Source: Akkermansia muciniphila (lineage in GTDB: Bacteria > Verrucomicrobiota > Verrucomicrobiia > Verrucomicrobiales > Akkermansiaceae). Taken from it: a stretch of DNA of 64,000 nucleotides. The first letter of the stretch is position 1, and each line of letters begins with the position of its first letter. Below the pieces are notes generated by a model. It was not told where the DNA came from and did not search any database. It saw only the letters and a list, made by a program, of their open reading frames with translations. Positions 36,920-47,217 of this stretch are shown piece by piece. The stretch lies in the NCBI GenBank assembly GCA_945888515.1, contig CAMDAD010000006.1:89672-153671 (forward strand). The letters are read 5' to 3'. The translations under genes were made by a program, and so were the position numbers.

Positions 36920-37699
36920 TCATCCCTCGTCATCCTCGTTAGAATCGTTATCCGTCACGGGAGGTGGTAAAACAACGATCACCTGACCGCCGGGAACGCC
37001 AGAGCTACCGCTACCAACAGGTCCGGGGGTGCTGGGGGTGACACCGCCGCCACCAGAACTGGCTGGGAAGTCAAGCGGATTGGAAGGAGCTCCCCCGCCG
37101 CCGCCGGAACCACCGCCATCGCCGCCACCGGTGTTACCACCTTCTCCGCCGCCTGTGTTTCCGCCTTCACCACCACCAGAATTTCCTCCGTCACCGTCGC
37201 CATCGGAGCCGCCACCATCGCCCGAGTCATCGCCACCGCTATCTCCGGAGTCGTCACCGGAATCATCGCCCGAGTCGTCACCGGAATCATCTCCCGAGTC
37301 ATCACTGGACTTTTTCTTCTTTTTTCCTTGGCCTGCGGCATCGTATTTGGCCAGAACCAACTGCACTTCTTCCAGTGCATCCGGTGCCACGGCAACAGCG
37401 CACTGAGCCGCAAGTCTGAGTTGCTCAGGAGCAGAAAGAGCGACTACTTCTACGATGGATGCGACCAACTTGACGTCCGCATGGGTCGCTTGGATGGAAG
37501 CCTTGACGATCTCGCAAGAGCACTCGGGATTCGCGCGAACGGCACGCTCAACAATTTCGAGAACAAAAGATTGATTCTTGGCGATTTCCGCCTTGAGAGA
37601 GATGCACAGTTTCACTGCGTCGAAACCGGCAGTGTTTTCGGCGAAGCTGACACTGCCACTGAGCATGGCCAAGAGGGCGAGGGTGAAGGTTGTTTTCAT
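36920..37699 (-). CDS. Exported low-complexity protein with Asp/Ser/Gly repeats
   Basis: 259 residues. Signal peptide 1-20 (ending SFAEN). Residues ~25-125 form a compact-looking alpha region with three Cys (LCISL, PECSCEIV, AAQCAV). After KKKKK the sequence becomes repeats of DDSGDDSGD, then Gly/Asp/Asn/Glu, then GGG/Pro-rich stretches, to an acidic tail. The repeats are Ca-binding-like but not RTX nonapeptides. It is 50 bp upstream of the beta-barrel gene, perhaps in the same unit. Function unknown; likely a surface adhesin or spacer. Confidence 0.7.
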   Translation of the reverse strand: MKTTFTLALLAMLSGSVSFAENTAGFDAVKLCISLKAEIAKNQSFVLEIVERAVRANPECSCEIVKASIQATHADVKLVASIVEVVALSAPEQLRLAAQCAVAVAPDALEEVQLVLAKYDAAGQGKKKKKSSDDSGDDSGDDSGDDSGDDSGDSGGDDSGDGGGSDGDGDGGNSGGGEGGNTGGGEGGNTGGGDGGGSGGGGGAPSNPLDFPASSGGGGVTPSTPGPVGSGSSGVPGGQVIVVLPPPVTDNDSNEDDEG

Positions 37700-37749
37700 C
37701 GTTTTTTGTGTTTGGTTGACTGGGGAGTTGATTGATTTAACAAGGAAAA

Positions 37750-37823
37750 TGGAGCGGGCAGCGGGAATCGAACCCGCATGTCTAACTTGGAAGGATAGCG
37801 CTTTACCACTAAGCTATGCCCGC
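37750..37823 (-). tRNA. tRNA-Gly (anticodon TCC)
   Basis: 74 bp read on the minus strand, starting GCGGGCATAGC and ending TGCCCGCTCCA, so acceptor stem and encoded CCA are both visible. The T-arm is GCGGGTTCGATTCCCGC. The anticodon loop is CTTCCAA with TCC. The anticodon stem has one T-T mismatch. Confidence 0.95.
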
Positions 37824-37935
37824 GCTGACAATGAGATAATTACCCGGGCGGTCGGGTCATGGCAAGCAATTTTTAAAAAAACTGCACGATTGTGACGAAA
37901 ATTTCGAATACCGCGGCATTTTGATCGTTTTTGAC

Positions 37936-38685
37936 TCAAAGACCCGTGGGATGGTCGAGGAAAATCGATTCGATGCCGAAGTCGGTCGATAGCACCTCGC
38001 CGAGCTGACGGACTCCGAAAGTTTCGGTGGCATAATGACCGGCGAGGAAGAGGTTCAGTCCCATTTCCTCGGCGAGTGGATAGCTCCAGTGGGGGCCTTC
38101 GCCAGAAATGAAAGCGTCCAAGCCCGCGGCGGCGGCCACCTCACTGCCTGCGCCGCCAGTGCATAGCCCGATGCGTTTCAGCCGCGCGGGGCCAGCAGGA
38201 CAAAGCAGGACGCGACCACCCACAGCAGATTCGAGTCGCTGTTGCAATTCTTCGCGGGAAAGATCGATTTCTCCCGTGACGCCGACGGGTTGGCCCTTGT
38301 AGGGCAGAAAGGTGCCGGTGAGAGTCATGCCGATGGCCTCGGCGAGCAGGGCGTTGTTGCCCCAGCGCGGGTGAACATCGAGCGGGAGGTGTGCGCTGTA
38401 GATGGCGAGGTTTGCGTTCATCGCCTCGTGGATTTTCTGATAAAATGCTCCGGTGAGTGGTTGCGCGCCTTGCCAGAACATGCCGTGATGCACCACCAGC
38501 ATGTCCGCTCCTGCCGCGATGGCCTTGCGGATCACGGGCAAGGAAGCATCGACGGCAGAAGCCACACGAGTGACCTTACCATCATTTTGCAACTGCAAGC
38601 CGTTCACTGCGCCACTGTAGTCAGGGATCTCAGCAATGCGGAGTTCGCTATCGAGAAAACGGACGATGTCTGCGAGCGCTGGCAT
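37936..38685 (-). CDS. Nif3-like dinuclear metal centre hexameric protein
   Basis: 249 residues. NGLQLQNDGKV and ASAVDASLPVIRKAI at the N-terminus, the metal ligands in LVVHHGMFW and YSAHLPLDVHP, and LAGHYATETFGVR near the C-terminus are the family signatures. These proteins bind two metal ions and form a hexameric toroid; their activity in bacteria is not settled (GTP cyclohydrolase I-like in some). It follows alaS by 4 bp and is probably co-transcribed. Confidence 0.9.
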   Translation of the reverse strand: MPALADIVRFLDSELRIAEIPDYSGAVNGLQLQNDGKVTRVASAVDASLPVIRKAIAAGADMLVVHHGMFWQGAQPLTGAFYQKIHEAMNANLAIYSAHLPLDVHPRWGNNALLAEAIGMTLTGTFLPYKGQPVGVTGEIDLSREELQQRLESAVGGRVLLCPAGPARLKRIGLCTGGAGSEVAAAAGLDAFISGEGPHWSYPLAEEMGLNLFLAGHYATETFGVRQLGEVLSTDFGIESIFLDHPTGL

Positions 38686-38689
38686 GGAG

Positions 38690-41524
38690 TCAAGAAGTTA
38701 CTACGTTCATCGTAGTTTCGATCTCACTACGTTTGCTGCGATCTCCCACCGCACCGCGCGCCATGTCAGCATTGCCACCTCCTTTGCCGGCACCGATGGC
38801 GGTCAGTTGTTGAAGCATCGCGCCCGCGGCTTTGCCAGCCGCTTTGGCATTCGCGCCGCAATATGTGGCGAGGTGGAGTTTTTCGCCGTCATCGACAAGC
38901 AGTGCGGCCGCTGCGCTGAACTGACGTTTTTTTAGGCCGTTGAGAAGCTCTTGCAGGAGCGACGCATCGGACTCGAAAGAAACGGCGATGGGTCCACCAG
39001 CGGCGATGCGCTCGGCGAGAGCTTCATCGGCGAGCTTCGCGGCTTGCGAGGATTGGATTTTTTTGACGCGTTTTTCCGCTTCCATGGCGCCCTGTTGTGT
39101 TTCCTCCAGCGTGCGCTGGGCGTGGGCGATGGTGGCGTTGATTTGGGTGATATCGGCGCGCTCCACCAGCATCGCTCCCATGATCTGCGGAAAGTCACTC
39201 ACGCTCACGGCGGCTTCACCGAGGGCGGTGAGTTTATCATTTGCAGCGTGGAGTTTGGCGCGGACGGCTTTGAGTTCTTGATCCCATTTTTCAACGGATT
39301 CCGTGAGATAAGCCCACGCGGCAGAGCCACAGGCGGCTTCGATGCGACGGACACCCGACGCGATGGCTCCCTCGGACTTGATTTTGAAAAGCCCGATATC
39401 GCTGGTGCGACGGACGTGCGTTCCGCCGCAGAGTTCCTGCGAGTAGCCGTTGAGTTGATTCGACTCGCCACCGATCTGAACGACACGGACGACATCCCCG
39501 TATTTGTCGCCGAAAAACTGCATAATATCCGCGCGGCCTTTGATGTCGGCGTGTTTCACTTCGGTCCAGGAAACGCTGTCGTCGGCCTTGATCGCGGCGT
39601 TGACCTTTTCTTCCATGGCGGCGAGTTGCTCGGGCGTGACGGCGCTGCTATTGAAGTCAAAACGCAGGCGGCTTTCATCGACGGATGAGCCCTGTTGCGC
39701 GGCGTCTTTAGAGACGACTTCGTGGAGCGCCCAATGGAGAAGGTGCGTGGCGGTATGATGGGCTTCGATGGGGCGACGGCGGGCGGCATCGAGGGCAAGG
39801 GTGACTTGGGCACCGGGTTTGAATGACGATGGTTGATTGTTGATTTCTGATTGTTGAATGATCAGTGCGCGGGCTTTACCGATTTGCTGGACTCCGGTGA
39901 TAGGGATGCCATTCACAGTGCCGGTATCGCCGGTTTGGCCGCCCATTTCAGCGTAGAAAATGGTTTTGTCGGTGATGACGAAGAGGGCGTCTTCTTGTGG
40001 GTGGATTTCGAGAACCGTGGCCTCGCAGGTATCGTGATCGAAGCCGAGAAACTCGGTGACGGCATCAGTGGAGATGTCGAGCGCGCGGACGATGGTGGAC
40101 TTCTGCGCGGCGCGGGAACGTTCCTGTTGCTCGTGCATGAGAGCCTCGAAACGCGGCATGTCCACACTGAGTCCGCGCTCGGCACAGATGAGCTCGGTGA
40201 GGTCTATGGGGAAACCGTAGGTGTCGTAGAGTTCGAAGGCGATGTCGCCGGAGAAAACATTCGCGTCTTTTGCGATATCGACGACAGCTTCTTCGAAGCG
40301 CTTGAGTCCGCGATCGAGAGTCTGATTGAAGCTGGATTCTTCCTGGGCGAAGGTTTGTTCGATGACAGACTGGCGATTTTTGAGCTCAGGGAAAACGTCG
40401 CCCATTTCGGCGACGAGGATGGGGACGAGGGCGGCGAAAAAGGGCTTTTCTCCGGAAAAACCAAGTTGGCGACCATAGCGGACTGCTCGTCGTAAAATAC
40501 GTCTCAATACATAATTACGACCATTATTTCCTGGCATGATGCCATCGGCGATGGAGAAGCTGAGCGTGCGCAGGTGGTCGGCGATGACGCGAAACGCGAT
40601 CGCGGTTTTCATTTCCTCGCTGAAAGCCGAGCGATCGGCTCCGAGGGCAGGATAGATGTTGACGTAGGTCTTGCCGCTGAGCTCTTCGAGTTTGCGGAAG
40701 ATCGGCGTGAAGACGTCTGTGGCGTAATTGCTAGGTTTGACGGTGAAATCAGTGAATCCCTTGGTGCCCTGGATGATCGAGCAGGCGCGCTCGAATCCCA
40801 TGCCGGTATCAACGTGTTTCGCAGGCAGTTCGCGGAAGGTGCCATCGGCCTCGGCGTTGTATTGAATGAAGACGAGGTTCCAGATCTCGATGCATAGATC
40901 GGAATCGTTGTTGACCAATTCGCGACCCGTTGTCGGATCGCCCTCGGGCGTGAGATTGACGTGGAGTTCCGAACATGGACCGCAGGGGCCTGTTTCCCCC
41001 ATCATCCAGAAGTTGTCCTTGACGTTTCCATTGACGATCTGCACGGCGGGGTCGCAGCCCTTCGAGCGGAACAGCTCGGCCCAGATGTCGTAGGCTTCTT
41101 GGTCGAAAGAGCCAGGATCGCCGGGTTTCGGCGCATAAACAGAAGCATGCAACCGATGCGCTGGAAGCCCCCAGCGTTCCACCACCAGCTCCCAGGCCCA
41201 CTGGATCGCTTCTTTTTTGAAATAATTGCCAAACGACCAGTTGCCGAGCATCTCGAAAAACGTGTGGTGATAGGTATCGTAGCCCACATCTTCGAGGTCG
41301 TTGTGCTTACCACCGGCGCGGATGCATTTTTGCGTATCGGCGGCGCGCGGCGGGTCGTAGGGCGCTTTTTCCACGCCCAGAAAATAGGGCACAAACGGAT
41401 TCATGCCGGCGTTTGTGAACAGCAATCCGGGTGACTGCGGCAGCAGTGAGGCAGAGGGGACGATGGTGTGCTGCTTCTCGCGAAAAAAATCGAGGAAGCT
41501 CTGGCGGATCTCGGCGGCGTTCAT
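38690..41524 (-). CDS. alaS: Alanine--tRNA ligase
   Basis: 944 residues from ATG 41524 (a longer frame exists). Class II aminoacylation domain: MNAAEIRQSFLDFF, LLFTNAGMNPFVPYFLG, RRILRRAVRYGRQLG. The editing domain has the zinc motif HTATHLLHW and CGGTHV. The C-terminal Ala region and oligomerisation tail follow (GGNADMARG with the glycine-rich DHHA1 part). Charges tRNA-Ala. It is the upstream gene of a leftward pair with the Nif3-like gene. Confidence 0.97.
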   Translation of the reverse strand: MNAAEIRQSFLDFFREKQHTIVPSASLLPQSPGLLFTNAGMNPFVPYFLGVEKAPYDPPRAADTQKCIRAGGKHNDLEDVGYDTYHHTFFEMLGNWSFGNYFKKEAIQWAWELVVERWGLPAHRLHASVYAPKPGDPGSFDQEAYDIWAELFRSKGCDPAVQIVNGNVKDNFWMMGETGPCGPCSELHVNLTPEGDPTTGRELVNNDSDLCIEIWNLVFIQYNAEADGTFRELPAKHVDTGMGFERACSIIQGTKGFTDFTVKPSNYATDVFTPIFRKLEELSGKTYVNIYPALGADRSAFSEEMKTAIAFRVIADHLRTLSFSIADGIMPGNNGRNYVLRRILRRAVRYGRQLGFSGEKPFFAALVPILVAEMGDVFPELKNRQSVIEQTFAQEESSFNQTLDRGLKRFEEAVVDIAKDANVFSGDIAFELYDTYGFPIDLTELICAERGLSVDMPRFEALMHEQQERSRAAQKSTIVRALDISTDAVTEFLGFDHDTCEATVLEIHPQEDALFVITDKTIFYAEMGGQTGDTGTVNGIPITGVQQIGKARALIIQQSEINNQPSSFKPGAQVTLALDAARRRPIEAHHTATHLLHWALHEVVSKDAAQQGSSVDESRLRFDFNSSAVTPEQLAAMEEKVNAAIKADDSVSWTEVKHADIKGRADIMQFFGDKYGDVVRVVQIGGESNQLNGYSQELCGGTHVRRTSDIGLFKIKSEGAIASGVRRIEAACGSAAWAYLTESVEKWDQELKAVRAKLHAANDKLTALGEAAVSVSDFPQIMGAMLVERADITQINATIAHAQRTLEETQQGAMEAEKRVKKIQSSQAAKLADEALAERIAAGGPIAVSFESDASLLQELLNGLKKRQFSAAAALLVDDGEKLHLATYCGANAKAAGKAAGAMLQQLTAIGAGKGGGNADMARGAVGDRSKRSEIETTMNVVTS

Positions 41525-41631
41525 AAATGCGGCACGGAAACAATCATGATTCGATGGGATTGGCAAGGCAGTTCGTGAGGTCGGACGGCGAAGAGCTTGA
41601 CCCGAGGAAAATGGATGCGCATGGTGCGTGC

Positions 41632-42135
41632 ATGTCTAACAACTCCCCGCGCGGCCGATCGCTGCAAGCTTTGGTATTCTTTTTGGGCCTCACGTGGCTC
41701 ATGGCGTCCTTGGGCATCCTCTCCTCGCAAAACGCTCCGCTAATTTACCGCGATATCGTGAAGCCATCGTGGGCGCCTCCTGCGGCAGTGTTCGGCCCAG
41801 TGTGGAGTGTGTTGTATTGCCTGATGGCGATCGCGGCATGGCTGGTGTGGCGGCAGCGTGGGCGGTTGCGTGTCCATGGCTGCCTCTGGGGTTATGTGAT
41901 TCACTTGGCGTTCCAAGCAGCCTGGAGTTGGTTGTTTTTTGGGCTGGGTCGGGCAGATTTAGCGATGCTCGATCTTGCGCTCCTCTGGATGATGATTGTG
42001 TGGCTGATGATGGTATTTTGGCGCTGCGATCGCCGCGCGGGAATCCTGATGATACCTTACTTGTTGTGGGTCAGTTTTGCCGCTGCCCTCAATGGAGCCC
42101 TGTGGCTGCTGAATGGAGGAGTCCTGCTGCGATAA
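41632..42135 (+). CDS. TspO/MBR-family tryptophan-rich sensory protein
   Basis: About 167 residues; an ATG at 41611 would add seven. Five membrane segments are seen (LQALVFFLGLTWLMASLGI onward), with the signature KPSWAPPAAVFGPVWSVLY between TM1 and TM2 and NGALWLLNGG near the end. TspO proteins bind porphyrins and tune tetrapyrrole or stress responses. It is divergent from alaS and convergent with the ABC ATPase at 42154. Confidence 0.85.
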   Translation: MSNNSPRGRSLQALVFFLGLTWLMASLGILSSQNAPLIYRDIVKPSWAPPAAVFGPVWSVLYCLMAIAAWLVWRQRGRLRVHGCLWGYVIHLAFQAAWSWLFFGLGRADLAMLDLALLWMMIVWLMMVFWRCDRRAGILMIPYLLWVSFAAALNGALWLLNGGVLLR

Positions 42136-42153
42136 GAATAGGAGGATAGGATC

Positions 42154-43086
42154 TCAGTCCTTCCGTGTCATTTCCACAAAGACATCCTCCAGCGTTGGTT
42201 CATCGCGGAATACCGTGCGCAAGGGCCAGCCATACTGCGCGGCTAGCAGAGCAATGGCTTCGCGCACATCGCTGCCGGAGTCGCTGAGGATGTGAAATCG
42301 CGACCAACCGTGATCGAGCTCTTCGTGACGGACTTTTTTCACGTGTTCGATGCGTGCGATCGCCGCGGCAGCCCCCTGCGGATCCACTTGCAGTTCCGTT
42401 GTCACCCGACCGGCGGCGCGCATTTGGTTGACCAGATTCGCGGGGGTGTCGGCGGCGCGGATTTTTCCAGAATCGATGATAATCACGCGATTGCAGGTGA
42501 TTTCCACCTCGTGCAAGATGTGGGTGGAAACGAGGATCGTGTGAGATTCGCCCAGGCGCTTGATGAGCTCGCGGATTTGGCGGATTTGATTGGGATCCAG
42601 GCCGTTGGTGGGCTCATCCAAGATCAGCAACTCGGGGTCGTGCACGAGGGCATCGGCGAGGCCGACACGCTGGCGGTAGCCTTTCGAGAGCGTTTTGATC
42701 ATTTTTTTCTTCACGGCTTCAAGCCCACAAGTATCAAGAACCTCGCTCACGCGTTGACGGGCACGGTTCTTATCTAGGCCCTTGAGATGGGCGCGGAAGG
42801 ACAGATACTCGCGCACTCTCATATCGTCATAAAGCGGCACATTTTCTGGCATGTAGCCGATCTTGCGGCGGGCTTCGAGCGACTGGCGGAAAATATCGAA
42901 GCCGGCGATGCTGGCCGTGCCAGAGGTGGGTGGCAGGTAGCCTGTGAGCATGCGCAGAGTGGTTGTTTTTCCTGCTCCGTTAGGGCCCAGAAATCCGACA
43001 ATTTCGCCGCGATCCACATGAAAAGAAATGCCTCGCACCGCCTCGTGGCGGGCATAGGACTTGGTGAGTTGACGCACTTCGATCAT
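42154..43086 (-). CDS. ABC transporter ATP-binding protein (GldA-like)
   Basis: 310 residues. Walker A GPNGAGKTTTL, signature LSKGYRQRVGLADAL, Walker B LLILDEPTNGLDP, and His loop VSTHILHEVE. The C-terminal ~90 residues form a regulatory extension of the GldA/NodI-type subfamily (REALDHGWSR region). No permease gene follows; downstream is the convergent tspO. Exporter substrate unknown. Confidence 0.88.
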   Translation of the reverse strand: MIEVRQLTKSYARHEAVRGISFHVDRGEIVGFLGPNGAGKTTTLRMLTGYLPPTSGTASIAGFDIFRQSLEARRKIGYMPENVPLYDDMRVREYLSFRAHLKGLDKNRARQRVSEVLDTCGLEAVKKKMIKTLSKGYRQRVGLADALVHDPELLILDEPTNGLDPNQIRQIRELIKRLGESHTILVSTHILHEVEITCNRVIIIDSGKIRAADTPANLVNQMRAAGRVTTELQVDPQGAAAAIARIEHVKKVRHEELDHGWSRFHILSDSGSDVREAIALLAAQYGWPLRTVFRDEPTLEDVFVEMTRKD

Positions 43087-43200
43087 GTGATATTTTTCGC
43101 TTTGAAATGTTGACGTTCTTTTGCGCAGCGACTATGAACTGCCGCGCGCTGATCGCCAAGTGTGAAATTTTTGCGGTCCTCGCCACATCCGTTCTGTATC

Positions 43201-45972
43201 ATGAAACACTCCATAAGCGCGCGCTTGAATGCCGATTTGCTCGACGAAATGTATGCCCGTTGGAGCGCAGACCCCGATTCGGTGGATGCCACTTGGGCTA
43301 TATTTTTTGAAGGATTTTCGTTAGGAGTCGCGCAGCCGCCGAGCCGTGGTGCGCAGTCAAACGCCGCTGCCAGCGCGGATCAATTGGCGCCGCAGGGCGA
43401 GCCTGATTTTCGCGCCAAGGTCACGAGCATCGTGGAAAACTACCGCCGTCTCGGTCACACGCAAGCGCACATCAATCCGCTGGCTGACAAACCGGAAACC
43501 AATCCCCGCTTGACGCCGGCGGCACTCGGATTTTCCGATGCTGACATGGACAAAGAAGCCGCTTCCGCTTTTTTCCGCAGCGGCGAACGCATGAAGTTGC
43601 GCGACTTTTTCCACGTGATGGAGGAAACTTACGCGGGCTCGATCGGCTTCGAGTTCATGCATATTCACAACACCGCCATCCGTCACTGGGTGCGTGAACG
43701 CATCGAAAACCGTCCGCGGCGCGCTCCGGAAACCCGCGAACAACGCGCGAAGTCGCTGCAATGGCTGATGGAAGCGGAAATTTTCGAAACGTTTCTCGGT
43801 AAGAAATTCATCGGGGAAAAGCGGTTTTCGCTCGAAGGGGGAGAGGGTGCGATGATCGTACTCAATGCCATTCTCGAATCTTCACTCGCCTCCGGAGTGC
43901 AGGAAATCGAGATGGGCATGGCGCACCGTGGCCGCCTCAATATTTTATCCAATTTCGTGCGGAAATCGTTGACCACGATTTTATACGAGTTCACGCCGAA
44001 TTATGAGCCTGATCTCGTCGCCGGGGATGGCGATGTCAAATACCACCTCGGCTATGAAAGCATGCGCGATGTGACCGGCGGTCAAGTGCGTGTCAGCCTC
44101 GCCGCAAATCCCAGCCACCTAGAAGCGGTGAATCCCGTCGTCGAAGGCAAGGCGCGCGCCCGCCAGCGCCTGCTGGGCGATGACGGCCACATCACCGACC
44201 GCAAGCGTGTTCTGCCCATTCTGCTGCATGGCGATGCTGCCTTTGCGGGACAAGGGTCGGTTGCTGAGGTCATCAACCTTTCTCAGCTTCCCGGATACCG
44301 CACTGGGGGCACGATCCACCTCGTGGTCAACAATCAGATCGGCTTCACTACGATGCCAGCCGATGCCCGTTCCTCGGCCTACGCCACGGACATTGCCAAG
44401 ATGATCGAGGCTCCCATCCTTCACGTCAATGGCGAGCGCCCTGAAGAGCTTTGGTGGGCCGCCCAGTTTGCGCTGGATTTCCGCCAGCAATTCAGCCGCG
44501 ATGTGGTCATCGACATGTATTGTTACCGACGTCAGGGTCACAACGAGACCGACCAAGCCGCCTTCACCGCGCCGCTCATCGCAAAATCCATCGCTTCCCG
44601 CGAGCCGATCAATTATCTTTACAAAAAGGAACTCATTACCAACGGCACCCTCACTCAAGAGGAAGCGGATGCCATCGAAAAAGCCATTTGGGACAAGCTG
44701 GAAGCCGGTTACCAAAAAATGGTGGAGCTGCAAGAAAAAGGCGACCGAACTGCTTTCAGTGGCTCCACTGCCATCGAGCAAATCCCCTACCACCACGCAC
44801 CCGTCGCGACCGGCGTGGAGGCGCCCGTATTGTCGCGCATCGGCAGCGTATTGACCACCGTGCCGGAAACCTTTCATCTGCATCCTACCCTCGAGAAGCG
44901 CTTTGTCCCGCGTCGAAAAGAAGCGATGGAAAAAGGCCAGAATATCGATTGGGCACTGGCTGAGTCGCTGGCATGGGGCAGCTTGTTGTTGGAAGGAAAT
45001 GCGGTGCGCTTGTCCGGCCAGGATTGCCGCCGCGGCACCTTCAGCCAACGCCATGCCGTTTTCTACGATTACGAAAATCGCGCGCGCTACATTCCGCTGC
45101 AAAATCTGGGAGAAAACCAAAGCCGTTTCTGCGTTTACAACTCGCTGCTTTCGGAGTTCGCAGTGCTCGGCTTCGACTACGGTTACTCGCTTGGTGCCCC
45201 GAATATGCTGACCATGTGGGAAGCGCAGTTTGGCGATTTCTCGAACGGCGCGCAGGTGATCATCGATCAATTCATCGCCTCCGCTGAATCGAAGTGGCAG
45301 ACCCCGTCCGACATCGTCCTCCTCCTGCCCCACGGCTACGAAGGACAAGGCCCCGAGCACTCCAGCGCCCGTCTGGAGCGCTTCTTGCAGCTCTGCGCCG
45401 ATGACAACATGATCGTCGGAAATTTCACCACGCCTGCCCAGTATTTCCACGCCTTGCGCCGTCAGAAGCGCCGCGAGTTCCGCAAGCCTTTCATCCTCAT
45501 GACGCCGAAGAGCCTGCTCACCCGCGCGGAGGCTGTGTCGCGCATGGAGGATTTCCTCCCAGGCACTTGTTTCCAAGAAATCTTGCCAGACACCCTCGCG
45601 CACCAGACGCCCGCCGCGATTCAGCGTATCGTTTTCTGCTCCGGCAAAGTGTTTTATGATCTGGATGCCTATCGCAAGGAACACAACATCACGGATACGG
45701 CATTGATTCGCGTCGAGCAGCTCTATCCGTTTCATCACGAACTCGCCGCCCTGTTCGTCAGTGAATTCCGGAATGCGCGTCAGTTTGTCTGGTGTCAAGA
45801 GGAGCCAGAAAATATGGGCGCCTGGACATACGTTGCGCCTCGTTTGCGCAAGGTCGTGGGCAAAGATCTCGTCTACGCCGGTCGCGAGGAAGCCGCCAGC
45901 CCCGCTGCGGGCTCGAAGGCCATGCACTACCGCGAAACCAAAGCTCTGCTCAAAGCCGCCTTCTCTCTCTAA
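43201..45972 (+). CDS. sucA: 2-oxoglutarate dehydrogenase E1 component
   Basis: 923 residues from ATG 43201. The N-terminus has the [21 protein letters not shown] region used for docking to E2, the body has [11 protein letters not shown] and [13 protein letters not shown] (thiamine diphosphate site), NNQIGFTT, and [11 protein letters not shown]. The C-terminal domain contains [21 protein letters not shown]. It decarboxylates 2-oxoglutarate in the TCA cycle. 29 bp upstream of sucB, same operon. No E3 (lpd) gene in the window. Confidence 0.97.
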   Translation: MKHSISARLNADLLDEMYARWSADPDSVDATWAIFFEGFSLGVAQPPSRGAQSNAAASADQLAPQGEPDFRAKVTSIVENYRRLGHTQAHINPLADKPETNPRLTPAALGFSDADMDKEAASAFFRSGERMKLRDFFHVMEETYAGSIGFEFMHIHNTAIRHWVRERIENRPRRAPETREQRAKSLQWLMEAEIFETFLGKKFIGEKRFSLEGGEGAMIVLNAILESSLASGVQEIEMGMAHRGRLNILSNFVRKSLTTILYEFTPNYEPDLVAGDGDVKYHLGYESMRDVTGGQVRVSLAANPSHLEAVNPVVEGKARARQRLLGDDGHITDRKRVLPILLHGDAAFAGQGSVAEVINLSQLPGYRTGGTIHLVVNNQIGFTTMPADARSSAYATDIAKMIEAPILHVNGERPEELWWAAQFALDFRQQFSRDVVIDMYCYRRQGHNETDQAAFTAPLIAKSIASREPINYLYKKELITNGTLTQEEADAIEKAIWDKLEAGYQKMVELQEKGDRTAFSGSTAIEQIPYHHAPVATGVEAPVLSRIGSVLTTVPETFHLHPTLEKRFVPRRKEAMEKGQNIDWALAESLAWGSLLLEGNAVRLSGQDCRRGTFSQRHAVFYDYENRARYIPLQNLGENQSRFCVYNSLLSEFAVLGFDYGYSLGAPNMLTMWEAQFGDFSNGAQVIIDQFIASAESKWQTPSDIVLLLPHGYEGQGPEHSSARLERFLQLCADDNMIVGNFTTPAQYFHALRRQKRREFRKPFILMTPKSLLTRAEAVSRMEDFLPGTCFQEILPDTLAHQTPAAIQRIVFCSGKVFYDLDAYRKEHNITDTALIRVEQLYPFHHELAALFVSEFRNARQFVWCQEEPENMGAWTYVAPRLRKVVGKDLVYAGREEAASPAAGSKAMHYRETKALLKAAFSL

Positions 45973-46001
45973 CAACTTATAACCTTTCACCCATTCCCTT
46001 C

Positions 46002-47135
46002 ATGTCCCTCGATATCAAAGTTCCCGCCTTCGGTGAGTCCATCACTTCTGCTAACGTCGCCCGCTGGCACAAAACAGACGGTAGCACCGTGCGCAAGGGC
46101 GAGACCATCGTCACCTTCGAGACCGATAAGGTTTCCTCCGAGCTCGAATCTCCCGCCGATGGCGTGCTGAGCATCATCGTCGCCGAGGGCACGGAAGTAG
46201 CGATCGGCGCCGTGATCGCGTCCTTAGCGGAAGGAACCGCTCAACCACCCGCCCCGGCTGCTACGCCAACTCCCGCGCCTGTAGCCGCACCTGCGCCAGC
46301 ACCAGCAGCCGCGCCAGCACCTGCTCCAGTGATCGCATCCGCTCCCGCACCCGCATTTGCTCCGGTAGCGGCACCTACTACTATCGTAGTAGCAGCCCCA
46401 GCCTCCGAGACGGCGACTCTCCCTTCCGTAAGCGATGGCCGCACGACCCGCAAAAAAATGTCCATGCTGCGCCGCAAGATCGCCAATCACTTGGTGAATG
46501 CGCAACAAACCGCCGCGATTCTTACTACCTTTAACGAGGTGGACATGACCGCCGTCATGAACCTGCGCAAATCAGTGCAAGACGATTTCTTGAAAAAACA
46601 CGGCGTCAAGCTCGGCTTCATGTCGTTCTTCGTCAAAGCCGTCACCCAGGCCCTCAAGGATGTGCCGCAAATCAATGCGATGATCGATGGCACTGACATC
46701 ATCGAAAACCATTTCTACGACATCGGTGTCGCGATCGGCACGGAAAAAGGTCTCATCGTTCCCGTCCTGCGCGATTGCGATCAGAAAAGTTTCGCCCGCG
46801 TGGAGCAGGACATCCTCGATTACGCTGCCAAGGCGCGCGAGGGCAAAATTTCCATGGAAGACCTGCAAGGCGGCGTCTTCACCATTTCCAACGGTGGCGT
46901 TTACGGCTCACTGCTCAGCACTCCCATTCTCAATCCTCCCCAAAGCGGCATCCTTGGTATGCACACCATCCAGCAGCGGCCTATCGCCGTGGATGGCAAA
47001 GTGGAGATCCGTCCAATGATGTATCTGGCGCTCAGCTACGACCATCGCCTCGTCGATGGCAAAGAAGCGGTGACTTTCCTCATCCGTATCAAGGATTCCT
47101 TGGAGAATCCCACTCGGATGTTGCTAGAGATGTGA
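46002..47135 (+). CDS. sucB: Dihydrolipoamide succinyltransferase (E2), no recognisable peripheral subunit-binding domain
   Basis: 377 residues from ATG 46002. The lipoyl domain is residues 1-80, with the lipoylated Lys in [14 protein letters not shown] ~65-residue Ala/Pro linker follows and leads directly to the catalytic domain ([16 protein letters not shown] to [17 protein letters not shown], with catalytic His in DHR). The peripheral subunit-binding domain, usually between linkers with SPAVRKLAxE-like text, is not recognisable. E2 transfers the succinyl group to CoA and forms the complex core. In operon with sucA. Confidence 0.93.
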   Translation: MSLDIKVPAFGESITSANVARWHKTDGSTVRKGETIVTFETDKVSSELESPADGVLSIIVAEGTEVAIGAVIASLAEGTAQPPAPAATPTPAPVAAPAPAPAAAPAPAPVIASAPAPAFAPVAAPTTIVVAAPASETATLPSVSDGRTTRKKMSMLRRKIANHLVNAQQTAAILTTFNEVDMTAVMNLRKSVQDDFLKKHGVKLGFMSFFVKAVTQALKDVPQINAMIDGTDIIENHFYDIGVAIGTEKGLIVPVLRDCDQKSFARVEQDILDYAAKAREGKISMEDLQGGVFTISNGGVYGSLLSTPILNPPQSGILGMHTIQQRPIAVDGKVEIRPMMYLALSYDHRLVDGKEAVTFLIRIKDSLENPTRMLLEM

Positions 47136-47217
47136 TTCAGCAACGCGCCAGCACTCTGGATGCGGCATCGGTCCTCTCGCTCGTGCGCGGGAAGTCCAGC
47201 ATGTCATTCATGCATGG

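Noticed and set aside
37029..37406. Short repeats that could look like a CRISPR or tandem array
   Set aside because: The repeats are the low-complexity coding of an Asp/Ser/Gly protein, with no spacers.
44119..45990. A 623-codon open frame on the minus strand opposite sucA
   Set aside because: It is a shadow of the strongly conserved sucA frame; its translation shows no domain.
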